This document shows positions 44,937 to 54,552 of a stretch of 64,000 nt of DNA, piece by piece. This DNA is from Mycobacterium parmense (GTDB lineage Bacteria > Actinomycetota > Actinomycetes > Mycobacteriales > Mycobacteriaceae). Numbering within the stretch: the first letter of the stretch is position 1; every line of letters begins with the position of its first letter. The position numbers and the translations under genes were made by a program. The notes under the pieces are model-generated. The model had not been told where the DNA came from. It was given only the letters and a program-made list of their open reading frames with translations, and did no database searches. Location: contig NZ_AP022614.1 of NCBI RefSeq assembly GCF_010730575.1, forward strand, positions 3,100,001 through 3,164,000, written 5' to 3'.

Positions 44937-46529
44937 ATGACACCGTCGATGACACCCGAGGAATGGATCGCCCACGATCCCGACCCCCGGACGGCCGCCG
45001 AGCTCGCCGCCTGCGCCCCGGACGAGATCGCCGCGCGGTTCGCGCGGCCGTTGACGTTCGGCACCGCCGGGCTGCGCGGCCCGGTCCGGGGCGGGCCCGA
45101 CGCCATGAACGTCGCGGTGGTGTCCCGCGCCACCTGGGCGGTGGCGCGGGTCCTCGGCGGCGCGCCCGGATCGCTGATCGTGGTGGGCCGCGACGCCCGC
45201 CACGGTTCGGCGGTGTTCGCCACCGTCACCGCGGAAGTGCTTGCGGCGCAGGGGGTTTCGGTGATCCTGCTGCCGGGTCCGGTGCCGACACCGCTGACCG
45301 CGTACGCCGTGCGCCGCCGGGGCGCGACCGCCGGGATCCAGATCACGGCCTCGCACAATCCGCGCACCGACAACGGCTACAAGGTGTACGCCGACGGCGG
45401 CATCCAGATCGTCTCGCCCACCGACCGCGAGATCGAGGCCGCGATCGCCGCAGCGCCCCCGGCCGACCAGATCCCCCGGGCACCGGTCGCACCTGCCGAC
45501 ACCGATCTGGTCCGGCGCTACGTCGAGCGCGCCGCCGGGGTGCGCCGCGGCAGGGGCTCGGTGCGGGTGGCGCTGACCGCGCTGCACGGCGTGGGCGGCG
45601 CGGTGGCGGTCGAGACGCTGCGCCGCGCGGGCTTCGACCATGTACACACCGTCGGGGAGCAGTTCGCGCCCGATCCCGACTTCCCGACCGTCGCCTTCCC
45701 GAACCCCGAGGAGCCCGGCGCCACCGACGCGCTGCTCACCCTGGCCGCCGACGTGCGCGCCGATGTCGCGATCGCGCTCGATCCCGACGCCGACCGGTGC
45801 GCGGTCGGCATCCCCACCGAGACGGGTTGGCGGATGCTGTCCGGCGATGAAACCGGTTGGCTGCTAGGCGATTACATTCTTTCCAGCTCAACGCCGGAGG
45901 CGCCGCCGGGACAGCGCGTGGTGGCCAGCACCCTGGTGTCGTCGCGGATGCTGGCGGCCATCGCAGCGCGCCATGGGGCCACCCACGTCGAGACCCGCAC
46001 CGGCTTCAAGTGGCTGGCGCGCGCCGACGCGGACCTGCCCGGCCGCAGGCTGGTGTACGCCTACGAGGAGGCGATCGGGCACTGCGTCGACCCGGAGGCC
46101 GTGCGCGACAAGGACGGAATCAGCGCCGCGGTGCTGGTGTGCGACCTGGTGGCGACACTTGCCGCGCAGGGCCGCTCGGTGCCCGACGCGCTCGACGACC
46201 TGGCCCGGCGATACGGCGTGCACGACGTCGCGGCCGTGTCGCGCCGGGTTGCCGAGGCCGGCGAGGCCACCGGCCTGATGCGGCGGCTGGCCGCCGAGCC
46301 GCCACGACGGGTGGCCGGATTCGCCGCCACGGCCACCGACCTCGGCGACGCCGTGATCCTGACCGGCGGCGACGACGACGCCTCGGTGCGGGTGGTGGTG
46401 CGGCCCTCGGGAACCGAGCCGAAGCTCAAGTGCTACATGGAGGTTCGCTGCGCCGTGACCGGTGACCTGGCGGCGGCCCGGCGGCGGGCGCGCGCGCTGC
46501 GCGAGCAGCTGGTGGCCGAGTACGGCTAG
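44937..46529 (+). CDS. pmmB: Phosphohexomutase or phosphopentomutase PmmB
   Basis: This 530-aa alpha-D-phosphohexomutase has the active-site serine in [15 protein letters not shown], the metal site [10 protein letters not shown] and the sugar-binding loop [11 protein letters not shown], with [12 protein letters not shown] as the phosphate-binding C-terminal motif. It is annotated PmmB in M. tuberculosis, but the location beside deoD, deoA and upp suggests a possible role on ribose- or deoxyribose-1-phosphate. That is inference. ATG codons at 44937 and 44949 are both possible. Its stop overlaps the convergent upp stop by 4 nt. Confidence 0.9.
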   Translation: MTPSMTPEEWIAHDPDPRTAAELAACAPDEIAARFARPLTFGTAGLRGPVRGGPDAMNVAVVSRATWAVARVLGGAPGSLIVVGRDARHGSAVFATVTAEVLAAQGVSVILLPGPVPTPLTAYAVRRRGATAGIQITASHNPRTDNGYKVYADGGIQIVSPTDREIEAAIAAAPPADQIPRAPVAPADTDLVRRYVERAAGVRRGRGSVRVALTALHGVGGAVAVETLRRAGFDHVHTVGEQFAPDPDFPTVAFPNPEEPGATDALLTLAADVRADVAIALDPDADRCAVGIPTETGWRMLSGDETGWLLGDYILSSSTPEAPPGQRVVASTLVSSRMLAAIAARHGATHVETRTGFKWLARADADLPGRRLVYAYEEAIGHCVDPEAVRDKDGISAAVLVCDLVATLAAQGRSVPDALDDLARRYGVHDVAAVSRRVAEAGEATGLMRRLAAEPPRRVAGFAATATDLGDAVILTGGDDDASVRVVVRPSGTEPKLKCYMEVRCAVTGDLAAARRRARALREQLVAEYG

Positions 46530-47149
46530 CGGGGCCCGTACTGCCGGTCGCCCGCGTCGCCGAGCCCCGGCACGATGTAGGCGTTTTCGTTGAGCCCGTC
46601 GTCGACGGCGACGGTGAACAACCGCGCTTCTGGCGCCGCTTTCTCCAGCGCCGCAACACCTTCGGGCGCGGCGACCGCGCACAGCACCGTGATGTCGTCG
46701 GCGCCGCGGCGTTGCAGCAGGCCGATCGTGTGTCTCAGCGACCCGCCGGTGGCCAGCATGGGGTCGAGAACCATGACCGGGTGCCCGGCCAAGTCGTCGG
46801 GCAGGGACTCGAAATACCCGCTCGCCTGGTGGGTTTGCTCGTCGCGGGCGACGCCGACGAATCCGACCCGGGCCTGCGGCAGCAGAGCGAGGGCCTGGTC
46901 GACCATGCCCAGCCCGGCCCGCAGCACCGGAACGAGGACGGGCGGCCGGGCCAATCGCACACCGAGTGTTTCGGCGAGCGGCGTGCGGATCGGGAAGGCC
47001 TCCCGGCCCGCGTCCCGGGTGGCCTCGTAGACCAGCATCGCGGTCAGATCGCGCAGCGCGGCCCGGAAGGCCGCGTTGTCGGTGCGTTCGTCGCGCATGA
47101 TCGTGAGCCGGGCGACCGCCAGCGGGTGGTCAACGACGCGCACCTCCAC
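46526..47149 (-). CDS. upp: Uracil phosphoribosyltransferase Upp
   Basis: This 207-aa enzyme makes UMP from uracil and [17 protein letters not shown] is the PRPP-binding motif, [11 protein letters not shown] is conserved, and the C-terminal [16 protein letters not shown] binds uracil. The GTG at 47149 gives [10 protein letters not shown] and exactly the length I recall for Rv3309c; it follows TAGGGT by 8 nt, which implies a leaderless mRNA. The gene is divergent from sapM and supports pyrimidine salvage together with cdd and deoA. Confidence 0.94.
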   Translation of the reverse strand: MEVRVVDHPLAVARLTIMRDERTDNAAFRAALRDLTAMLVYEATRDAGREAFPIRTPLAETLGVRLARPPVLVPVLRAGLGMVDQALALLPQARVGFVGVARDEQTHQASGYFESLPDDLAGHPVMVLDPMLATGGSLRHTIGLLQRRGADDITVLCAVAAPEGVAALEKAAPEARLFTVAVDDGLNENAYIVPGLGDAGDRQYGPR

Positions 47150-47157
47150 GGGGATCG

Positions 47158-47163
47158 ACCCTA
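47158..47163 (-). promoter_or_regulatory. -10 hexamer of a leaderless upp promoter
   Basis: On the minus strand TAGGGT ends 8 nt before the GTG at 47149, within the AT-rich stretch TTATATAGGG. Confidence 0.45.
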
Positions 47164-47230
47164 TATAACAATCGCGCGTAAGCCCGCTGACACGCCTTCG
47201 CGGACGCCGCCAACGCAACGGTTGCCGCCA

Positions 47231-47236
47231 TATACT
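47231..47236 (+). promoter_or_regulatory. -10 hexamer of a leaderless sapM promoter
   Basis: TATACT ends 6 nt before the GTG at 47243. It is a near-perfect -10 element. Confidence 0.6.
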
Positions 47237-47242
47237 CCCCCG

Positions 47243-48136
47243 GTGCGGAGCCGGAGAAAGCGGCCAAGAAGGCTGCCGGGCAGGGCATATCACGTCCTGC
47301 GCCTGGCCGGCGCCTTGGCGCTGGCCGCCTTGGCCGCGACCCCGCTGGCGCCGCGGGTGGACCTGAGCGCGGCCGCCATGCCGCAGCTGGCGCACGTGGT
47401 CGTCGTGATCGAGGAGAACCGCTCCGAATCCAACATCATCGGCAGCAAGTCGGCGCCGTTCATCACCGCGCTGGCCGCGGGCGGGGCGAACATGGCGCAG
47501 TCGTTCGCCGAGACCCACCCGAGTGAACCGAACTATCTGGCGCTGTTCGCCGGCAACACCCTCGGCGTCACCAAGGACGTCTGCCCCGTCAACGCCGGTG
47601 CGGTGCCCAACTTGGCGTCCGAATTGCTTTCCGCCGGTTACACATTCGCCGGTTTCGCCGAAGGCCTGCCCACGGTCGGCTCACCGGTGTGCACGGCGGG
47701 CAAGTACGCCCGCAAGCACGTGCCGTGGGCGAATTTCACCAACGTGCCGCCGGCGAACTCCCTGCCGTTCTCGTCGTTCCCGATGGGCAACTACGCGAGC
47801 CTGCCCACCGTGTCGTTCGTCATTCCCAACAACGACGACAACATGCACGACGGCTCCATCGCGCAGGGCGACGCCTGGCTCAACCGCGAGCTGTCGGGTT
47901 ACGCCAACTGGGCGATGGCCAACAACAGCGTGCTGATCGTGACCTGGGACGAGGACGACGGCGGCCCCCGCAACCAGATCCCGACGGTCATCTACGGCGG
48001 GCACGTGCGTCCCGGCACCTACACCGAACAGATCAGCCACTACAACGTGCTGTCGACGCTCGAGCAGATGTACGGCCTGCCCAAGACCGGCTACGCGGCC
48101 AACGCGCCGGTGATCACCGACATCTGGAGCCCGTAG
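47243..48136 (+). CDS. sapM: Secreted acid phosphatase SapM
   Basis: This 297-aa protein has an Arg-rich N terminus and a hydrophobic export signal (about residues 20-36) and belongs to the phospholipase-C-like phosphoesterase family. [18 protein letters not shown] is the N-terminal metal-binding motif, and the C-terminal part has VTWDEDDGG with further metal ligands. M. tuberculosis SapM (Rv3310) dephosphorylates host phosphatidylinositol 3-phosphate and impairs phagosome maturation; the same role here is inference. The GTG at 47243 follows TATACT by 6 nt. Confidence 0.92.
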   Translation: MRSRRKRPRRLPGRAYHVLRLAGALALAALAATPLAPRVDLSAAAMPQLAHVVVVIEENRSESNIIGSKSAPFITALAAGGANMAQSFAETHPSEPNYLALFAGNTLGVTKDVCPVNAGAVPNLASELLSAGYTFAGFAEGLPTVGSPVCTAGKYARKHVPWANFTNVPPANSLPFSSFPMGNYASLPTVSFVIPNNDDNMHDGSIAQGDAWLNRELSGYANWAMANNSVLIVTWDEDDGGPRNQIPTVIYGGHVRPGTYTEQISHYNVLSTLEQMYGLPKTGYAANAPVITDIWSP

Positions 48137-48230
48137 AGCCCTTCGAGGCCCCTGGCCCAATCGCCCCCTCAACCTCGCCGTCCCGGCGCTCGCCGTCGCG
48201 GGGTGTGGCAATCGCGGCGCCGATCGTCGC

Positions 48231-48236
48231 TATTGT
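48231..48236 (+). promoter_or_regulatory. -10 hexamer of a leaderless promoter for the Rv3311-like gene
   Basis: TATTGT ends 7 nt before the ATG at 48244. Confidence 0.55.
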
Positions 48237-48243
48237 GTGCCGC

Positions 48244-49593
48244 ATGGCTGCTGACCTCGTGCCCATCCGCCTGAGCCTGCCGGCCGGCGACCGCTACACC
48301 GTCTGGGCGCCGCGCTGGCGCGACGCCGGCGACGAGTGGGAGGCGTTCCTGGGCAAGGACGAGGACCTCTACGTCTTCCAGAGCGTCGCCGACCTGGCCG
48401 CGTTCGTGCGTTCCGACACCGACAACGACCTGGTCGACCACCCCGCATGGAAGGACCTGACCGCAGCGCACGCGCGCAAGCTGCAACCCGCCGAGGACAA
48501 GCAGTTCGACCTGGTCGCCGTCGAGGAGCTGATGGCGGAGAAGCCCAGCGAGGCGTCGGTGAGTGCGCTGGCCGGCGCGCTGGCGATCGTGTCGTCGATC
48601 GGGTCGGTGTGCGAGCTGCCCGCCGTGTCGAAGTTCTTCAACGGCAACCCCTCGCTGGGCACGGTCTCCGGCGGGATCGACCACTTCGCCGGCAAGGCAG
48701 GGCAGAAGCGCTGGAACGCGATCGGCGAGGTCATCGGGCGCAGCTGGGACGACGTGCTCGATGCGATCGAGGAGATCATCAGCATCCCCGAGGTCGACGA
48801 CGCCCTGTCCGAGAAGGCCGCCGAGGAGCTGGCCGAGGAGCCCGAAGAAGAAGACACCGGAGAAGCCGGCGACGAAGACCACGCCACAGAAGCCACCGAG
48901 GCCACCGAGGCCACCGAGGCCGGGGAGGCCACCGACTCCTCAGACGAGCCGGAGCAAGACGAAGCCGAACCCAGGCAAGACGAACACGAAGACGAAGAAG
49001 TCGAAGAAGACCGCGCGCCCGGCGACACCGTCGTGCTGGGCGGCGACGAGGACTTCTGGCAGCAGGTGGGCATCGACCCGATCCGGATCATGACGAGCTC
49101 GGGCACGTTCTACACGCTGCGCTGCTACCTCGACGACCAGCCGGTCTTCCTCGGGCGCAACGGCAGGATCAGCGTCTTCACCTCCGAGCGTTCGCTGGCG
49201 CGCTACCTCGCCGACGAACACGACCACGACCTGGCCGACCTGAGCACCTACGACGACATCCGCACCGCCGCCACCGACGGCTCGCTGGCCGTCGAGGTCA
49301 CCGACGACAACATCTATGTCCTCAGCGGGCTGGCCGACGACCTCGCCGACGGGCCGGACGCCGTGGACCGCGACCAGCTGGACCTGGCGGTGGAACTGCT
49401 CCGCGACATCGGCGACTACTCGGAGGATTCCGCGGTGGACAAGGCGCTCGAAACCGGACGGCCGCTGGGCAAACTGGTGGCCTACGTCCTCGAGCCGGGC
49501 TCGGTCGGCAAGCCGGCGCCCCCGTACGCCGCGGTGGTGCGCGAGTGGGAGAAGCTGGAGCAATTCGTCGACGGGCGGCTCAGGCGCGAATAG
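48244..49593 (+). CDS. Rv3311-like conserved acidic protein
   Basis: This 449-aa cytoplasmic protein is conserved in mycobacteria (Rv3311) and has no assigned function. Two similar halves are visible: YTVWAPRW and LYVFQSVADLAAFVRSDTDNDLVDHPAW in the first, and FYTLRCYLDDQPVFLG and ISVFTSERSLARYLADEHDHDLADL in the second, so it is probably an internal duplication. They are separated by a disordered acidic segment (about residues 195-260) with ATE repeats. The ATG at 48244 follows TATTGT by 7 nt. It is downstream of sapM on the same strand but has its own promoter. Confidence 0.85.
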   Translation: MAADLVPIRLSLPAGDRYTVWAPRWRDAGDEWEAFLGKDEDLYVFQSVADLAAFVRSDTDNDLVDHPAWKDLTAAHARKLQPAEDKQFDLVAVEELMAEKPSEASVSALAGALAIVSSIGSVCELPAVSKFFNGNPSLGTVSGGIDHFAGKAGQKRWNAIGEVIGRSWDDVLDAIEEIISIPEVDDALSEKAAEELAEEPEEEDTGEAGDEDHATEATEATEATEAGEATDSSDEPEQDEAEPRQDEHEDEEVEEDRAPGDTVVLGGDEDFWQQVGIDPIRIMTSSGTFYTLRCYLDDQPVFLGRNGRISVFTSERSLARYLADEHDHDLADLSTYDDIRTAATDGSLAVEVTDDNIYVLSGLADDLADGPDAVDRDQLDLAVELLRDIGDYSEDSAVDKALETGRPLGKLVAYVLEPGSVGKPAPPYAAVVREWEKLEQFVDGRLRRE

Positions 49594-49667
49594 CCCGTTT
49601 GACGGGTTTCCAAGTCTCCTCTTTACTGGCGGGCAGTGTCCGCCGCCGGCCGATGGGACGGCCGGCG
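49594..49667 (+). terminator. Two hairpins after the Rv3311-like gene
   Basis: A small stem (CCCGT/ACGGG, 49594-49606) is followed by TTTCC, and a second stem (CGCCGGCC/GGCCGGCG, 49644-49667) lies further on. Together they could end transcription before the VWA gene. Confidence 0.45.
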
Positions 49668-49684
49668 GGCTCTAGAACGGGAAG

Positions 49685-50677
49685 GTGGACCACGTGTCGC
49701 TGCCCGGGATCGGCCCGCTGCCCCTGTACGGGTTTCAGCGTCCGGCCCTGCTGCTGTTCGCGCTGATCCCGGTCGCGCTGCTCGCGGTTTACGTCCTCGT
49801 TCAGGCCCGGCGCCGCCGCCGGCTGCGCCGGTACACCGAGGCCGAGGTGCCGCAGTCGTTGTGGCGGCACCTGCCGATCGCGGTGTCGCTGCTCGCGCTG
49901 CTGCTCTTGACGGTCGCCCTGGGCACGCCGACCCACGACATGCGCATTCCCCGCAACCGGGCGGTCATCATGCTGGTGATCGACATGTCCAACTCCATGC
50001 GGGCCACCGACGTCGACCCCAACCGGCTCAAGGCCGCCGAACAGGCCGCGAGCCAGTTCGCCACCCAGCTGACGCCGGGGATCAACCTCGGGCTCGTGGC
50101 GTTCGCGGGAACGCCATTCCTGCTGGTGCCCCCCACGCCGCAGCACCAGGCGACCGTCGACGCCCTGAAGAAGCTCGACTTCGCCGACAGCACGGCGACC
50201 GGCGAGGCCATCTTCACCGCCCTGCACGCGATCAGCGCCACGGCCGTGGCCGGCGGCGACACCCCGCCGCCCGCCCGCATCGTGCTGCTCTCCGACGGCG
50301 GCGAGAACAAGCCGTCGGACCCCAACGATCCGCACGACGGGGCCTACACCGCGTCCCGCCTGGCCAAGGACCAGGGCGTGCCCATCTCGACGATCTCCTT
50401 CGGGACGCAGAGCGGCGAGATCGAGATGGAAGGCCACCGCATCGCGGTCCCCGTCTCGACGGACCAGATGAAGATGATCGCCAAGTTGTCGGGCGGTCAG
50501 TCCTACACCGCCACCAACCTCAAGGAGCTGGAGAAGGACTACAACGCCATCGAGAACGAGATCGGGTATCGCACGGTGCCCGGCCCCGGCAGCTCGGGGT
50601 GGCTGCGCCTGGCCGTCGTCACCGCGCTGGTCGCGGCGGCGCTGGGGCTGTTGATCAACCGGCGGCTGCCCGCCTGA
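49685..50677 (+). CDS. VWA-domain membrane protein (UPF0353 type), copy 1
   Basis: This 330-aa protein has two N-terminal helices (residues 21-41 and 64-81), a von Willebrand A domain with the MIDAS motif DMSNS (about residues 99-103) and a C-terminal helix ending LLINRRLPA. It resembles Rv1481, the BatA-like protein encoded near moxR genes. No MoxR ATPase or DUF58 gene is nearby. The GTG at 49685 has GGGAAGG upstream. The gene converges on a paralogue with 4 nt between the stops. The role is probably assembly or chaperoning at the membrane, by analogy only. Confidence 0.87.
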   Translation: MDHVSLPGIGPLPLYGFQRPALLLFALIPVALLAVYVLVQARRRRRLRRYTEAEVPQSLWRHLPIAVSLLALLLLTVALGTPTHDMRIPRNRAVIMLVIDMSNSMRATDVDPNRLKAAEQAASQFATQLTPGINLGLVAFAGTPFLLVPPTPQHQATVDALKKLDFADSTATGEAIFTALHAISATAVAGGDTPPPARIVLLSDGGENKPSDPNDPHDGAYTASRLAKDQGVPISTISFGTQSGEIEMEGHRIAVPVSTDQMKMIAKLSGGQSYTATNLKELEKDYNAIENEIGYRTVPGPGSSGWLRLAVVTALVAAALGLLINRRLPA

Positions 50678-50681
50678 GGAA

Positions 50682-51689
50682 CTAGGCCGGCAACCTGCGG
50701 TTGAGCAGCAGACCCGCCAGGATCGCGCCGGCCATGACGACCGCGCCGAGCAGCATCCAGGCCAGGCTGGCATCCCCCTTGACGGTTTCGTAGCCGATCT
50801 GGCGCTGCAGCGTCGTGTAGACCTGCTTCAGCGACTCCAGGCTGTCGGCGTGGAAGGCCTGGCCGTCGGTGATCTCGCAGATCTTCTGCAGGGTCTGGTC
50901 GTCCACCGGGACGGGGATCGTGGCACCCTCGAAGACGACCGTGCCGTCCGGCGTCCCGAAGGAGATCGTCGAGATCTGCACCCCCTCCGATTTGGCTGCC
51001 CGCGCTGCGGTGAACGCGCCCTGGGGGGCGTTGGGGTCCAGCGGCACGTTCTCGGCGCCGTCGGACTCCAGCACGATCCGCGCCGGCGGCGGGCCGTCAC
51101 CGCCGCCCATCACCGAGCCCACCGTCGCGATCGCCTGCAGCGCGGTGAAGATGCCCTCGCCCGTCGCGGTCTTGGGTGCCGGCTGCAGGCTGTCGATGCC
51201 CGCCTTCACCGCCGCGCGGTTGGTGGTCGGCGGGACCAACAGCGTGGCGTTCGCCGCGAACTCCACCAGCCCGAGGTTGATGGCCGGCGTCAGCTCGCTG
51301 GCGAACTGCTTGCCCGCCTCCTTGGCGGCGTCCAGCCGGGTGGGGGCGACGTCGGTGGACGCCATCGACTCCGAGACGTCGATGACCAGCATCACGACCG
51401 CGCGGTTCAGCGGAATCCGGACGTCGGAGGTGGGCCCGGCCATCGCCGTCGTCAGCAGCACCAGCGACGTGGCCAGCAGGATGGTCGGCACGTGCCGCCA
51501 CTTGCTCGGCCGCGCCGGCGCGACCCGCTCGAGCACCTCCATGTTGGCAAACCGCAGCACCCGCCGGCGCCGCGCGAACTGTTGGGCCACGTAGCCGACC
51601 ACAACCAACGCCACGACCAGCAGAAACAGGAAGAACCAGGCGTTCTGGAAGCCGGTGAGCGACACGGGGCCCAGCAGGGGCAACTTCAT
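50682..51689 (-). CDS. VWA-domain membrane protein (UPF0353 type), copy 2
   Basis: This 335-aa paralogue starts [20 protein letters not shown], with membrane helices near residues 18-38 and 60-77, the MIDAS motif DVSES and a C-terminal helix ending LLLNRRLPA. It is closer to Rv1481 than copy 1 is, and has its exact length. The ATG at 51689 follows TACTGT by 8 nt on the minus strand. It is divergent from the TIR gene, so both may be expressed under related conditions. Confidence 0.88.
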   Translation of the reverse strand: MKLPLLGPVSLTGFQNAWFFLFLLVVALVVVGYVAQQFARRRRVLRFANMEVLERVAPARPSKWRHVPTILLATSLVLLTTAMAGPTSDVRIPLNRAVVMLVIDVSESMASTDVAPTRLDAAKEAGKQFASELTPAINLGLVEFAANATLLVPPTTNRAAVKAGIDSLQPAPKTATGEGIFTALQAIATVGSVMGGGDGPPPARIVLESDGAENVPLDPNAPQGAFTAARAAKSEGVQISTISFGTPDGTVVFEGATIPVPVDDQTLQKICEITDGQAFHADSLESLKQVYTTLQRQIGYETVKGDASLAWMLLGAVVMAGAILAGLLLNRRLPA

Positions 51690-51697
51690 GTCCAGCC

Positions 51698-51703
51698 ACA
51701 GTA
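51698..51703 (-). promoter_or_regulatory. -10 hexamer of a leaderless promoter for VWA copy 2
   Basis: On the minus strand TACTGT ends 8 nt before the ATG at 51689. Confidence 0.45.
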
Positions 51704-51917
51704 TTCGTCGAGAGCCGACGCTGCACGCGCCCCGCGCGGGCGAAGCCGGGGCGCGAGATGGAACATTCGCGGGCCCGCCGCGGGCGAGCCGGCTACGTTC
51801 CCGGGTTGACCGGGCCACTTTGGTCCGCCAAGCACCCCGTCGACCGGGTATTCTCCTGCTCTATCGGCGGCTGGTGTGGGGCGTGTGGCCGACGTCGAGC
51901 GCGTGAGGGAGGCCGTG

Positions 51918-53432
51918 ATGGGTCTTTTTATCAGCTACGCCAGCCGCGACAGGCGGGCCCTCGACGGCCTCATGGCGGCGTTCCAACGGGCCCACCTGCA
52001 GGTCTGGCTGGACGAGGAACTGGGCGGCGGCGAGGCGTGGTGGCGCGTGATCCTCGAGCGGATCCGCGACTGTGACGTCTTTATCGTCGCGTTGTCGAAC
52101 AACTCGCTGGCGTCGAAGCCGTGTCAGGCCGAACTCCGCTATGCCCAGGCGCTGCAGCGGCCCATTCTGCCGGTTCAGGTCGGCCCGCTCGACAGCATGC
52201 GCCTCAACCCGCTGTCCACCATGCAGATCATCGACTACCGGAACCCGAGCGTCGACACCGGCATCCAACTGATCGCCGCCGTGCACGAGCAGCGGGCGCG
52301 GGTGGGCCCGCTGCCCTCGCCGCTGCCCGACGAGCCGCCGGTGCCGTTCGCCTACCTGATGCGGTTGGCCGTCACGATCAAAGACCCCGTACTCAGCGCT
52401 CGCCAGCAGTCCGAGTTGGTGTCGGAACTCAAGTCCGCGCTCGACGAAGACGGCGACGACCCGGCCGCCCGGCGCGATCTCACCCAGCTCCTGTGCATGC
52501 TGCGCGACCGCCCCGACGTCACCTACCGCACCCGAACCGACGTCGAGAGCATCATTGCCTCGATGAACGCGGCGGAACCCGCGTCCGGCCCCACCCCACA
52601 GCCTCCGTTCCCCCCCGGCCCGTTCCCACCACACACCTCGGGGCCGTTCCCAAGCCAGGGCGGGGGCCCGCCCCCGCAGCCTTTCACGGGACCGGCGCGG
52701 CCACCGTTTCCGGGCCCGACCCAGCATCCGGCCCCGACGGGTCGGCGGTCCCGGACGACATGGATCCTCGCCGGCGCCGGCGCCCTGGTCGCCGTCGTCG
52801 CGATAGTAATTGCGGCCGTGGTGTTTTGGCCGCACCCGCATCCGACGACGAAAGTCGTCAAGGCCGAGCAGCTGGACTCGATCCTGCTCACCGCCAGCGA
52901 CCTGAACTCCATCATGGGCACCTCGAACATGCAGCAGATCTCGTCGAGCCATCAGATGGCCACCGCGCCGACGCTGTCGGATCCCAGTTGCGCCGGCGCG
53001 GCTGACACCGAGGAACTCACGGCCTATCAGGGCAGTGACTATCAGGCCGTGGCCGACCGGTACGTGCGCGAACCCGGCACCCAATTCGACCATGTCGTGG
53101 TCGAGGCCGCGGTCACGTTCTCGTACGCCCCCAACGCCCCCGCGTTCGTGCGGTCTTCCGCCGACAAGTGGAAAGCCTGCGCCGGAAAGACCGTGACGAA
53201 GACGCAGCCCGACGGGAAAACCTCGCAGTGGGGCTTCGCCGACGTCGTCGACAACGACACGAAGATCAGCGTCACGTCGTCGCAGGAAGGCTATGTCTGG
53301 AGCTGCCAACACACCCTGAGCACGGTGGCCAACGTCGTCATCGACGCCAACGCCTGCGCCGAGCACGTGACCAACGAAGGCACTCAGATCGCCGACAAGA
53401 TCGCGACCAACGCGACCAACGCCGCGAAGTAG
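51918..53432 (+). CDS. Transmembrane TIR-domain protein with a PknH-type extracellular domain
   Basis: This 504-aa protein starts with a TIR domain (residues 1-125: LFISYASRDRRALD, LQVWLDEELGGGEAWW, and SNNSLASKPCQAEL with Glu72 at the position of the NADase glutamate). A helical segment (about 143-216) and a Pro-rich linker (221-275) lead to one helix (282-303). The outer part (305-504) starts DSILLTASDLNSIMG and has four cysteines, as in the sensor domain of the kinase PknH. It looks like a receptor in which TIR replaces the kinase. The ATG has AGGGAGG 6 nt upstream. Binding partner and activity are unknown. Confidence 0.85.
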   Translation: MGLFISYASRDRRALDGLMAAFQRAHLQVWLDEELGGGEAWWRVILERIRDCDVFIVALSNNSLASKPCQAELRYAQALQRPILPVQVGPLDSMRLNPLSTMQIIDYRNPSVDTGIQLIAAVHEQRARVGPLPSPLPDEPPVPFAYLMRLAVTIKDPVLSARQQSELVSELKSALDEDGDDPAARRDLTQLLCMLRDRPDVTYRTRTDVESIIASMNAAEPASGPTPQPPFPPGPFPPHTSGPFPSQGGGPPPQPFTGPARPPFPGPTQHPAPTGRRSRTTWILAGAGALVAVVAIVIAAVVFWPHPHPTTKVVKAEQLDSILLTASDLNSIMGTSNMQQISSSHQMATAPTLSDPSCAGAADTEELTAYQGSDYQAVADRYVREPGTQFDHVVVEAAVTFSYAPNAPAFVRSSADKWKACAGKTVTKTQPDGKTSQWGFADVVDNDTKISVTSSQEGYVWSCQHTLSTVANVVIDANACAEHVTNEGTQIADKIATNATNAAK

Positions 53433-53465
53433 CCGCCCGCACGCGCTCGCCGCGGCGCGCCCGCG

Positions 53466-54518
53466 TCAGCCGGCGACGAGATCGCGCCGCTGAGTGAACT
53501 TGATGTCGAGGCTGCGCAGGTAAGTCTGCAGCCCCGCGTCCTGGATCGGGATGAGGTGCGCGGGCTCGCCGGTCTCGTTGTAGTGGGCGTGCCACATGCC
53601 CGGCGGGGTGGTGAAGGCGCAGCCCGCCCGCCAGTCGACGCGGGTCGGGTCGACGATGTCGCCGTGCTCGTCGAGGCGCGTCCCCAGCAGTGAGTAGCAG
53701 CCGCTTTCGGGCGCGTCGAGGATCAGGTCCAGCGCGACGGACTGATGCCGGTGCGGGCGCTGAACCTGATTGGGCGGCAGCACCCCGAACATGGCCCACA
53801 GCACGTGGGTGATGGTCAGCGTCTGCTCCTGGTTGGCGTTGGCCAGCAGGACGCTGACCCGGCTCTTCTCGTTGGCGCCGGGCCGCGACGCGATCTCCTC
53901 CAGCTTCGCCACCGCGTCCGCACGCCGGAACTTGGTCGCCCGGAACCGCGGCTGGGTCGCTTCGACGCCCAGGTAGCGCATCAGCGGCTCGTCGTGCACC
54001 CAATACATGGTCGTGTCGGTGGCCGCGTAGAACACCGAACGGGCGCCCGCCGGCAGCGTCAGGAAATCGCCCTTCTCCCACTCGACCAGCTGGCCGTTGA
54101 CGGCCGCGAAGCCGCGCCCGTAGAGGACGTAGAACAGCTGCGAGGTGGCGTTGGGGCTGGTGTCGATCTGCTCGCCGGGACGGATGCGCAGGAAGTTGGC
54201 CAGCAGGGCGGGGCTAGTCGCCGCGCCGGAGCCGATGCCGAGTTCGCCCGACAGGTCCAGCGGGATGACTCCGGTGGGCGAATCGAGGTAGATCTCGGGC
54301 TCGAACCGGGTAATCGGCACCTGTGGGGCAAGGCCCGAGCCGATCGGGTTGGCGGCCTTGGAGTACTCGAACAGCCTGGCGTCGTCCGCCCAGTCCTGGA
54401 AGCGGCCCTCGAAGCCGTACTCGGCCACGTTGATCATCGGCGCGGGGACCGTGGGGTCCAGCATGGGGGCCAGCTCAGGGGCCGGCTTGGGGGCCACTGC
54501 GTTTTCGGTGGTGCTCAT
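53466..54518 (-). CDS. Bicupin protein, gentisate-dioxygenase-like
   Basis: This 350-aa protein has two cupin domains. The second holds RPHRHQSVALDLIL and GMWHAHYNETG, supplying the histidine metal ligands typical of iron-dependent gentisate 1,2-dioxygenase-type enzymes; the first has FLRIRPGEQID and LFYVLYGRGFAAVNG. The substrate could be gentisate, salicylate or a related aromatic acid, but the sequence does not decide. It is divergent from a GntR regulator across a region full of GTATCT repeats, so it is very probably regulated by that protein. Confidence 0.82.
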   Translation of the reverse strand: MSTTENAVAPKPAPELAPMLDPTVPAPMINVAEYGFEGRFQDWADDARLFEYSKAANPIGSGLAPQVPITRFEPEIYLDSPTGVIPLDLSGELGIGSGAATSPALLANFLRIRPGEQIDTSPNATSQLFYVLYGRGFAAVNGQLVEWEKGDFLTLPAGARSVFYAATDTTMYWVHDEPLMRYLGVEATQPRFRATKFRRADAVAKLEEIASRPGANEKSRVSVLLANANQEQTLTITHVLWAMFGVLPPNQVQRPHRHQSVALDLILDAPESGCYSLLGTRLDEHGDIVDPTRVDWRAGCAFTTPPGMWHAHYNETGEPAHLIPIQDAGLQTYLRSLDIKFTQRRDLVAG

Positions 54519-54552
54519 CAGCGTCTCCGTACATCGTCTCGTGTCGTGTCGC

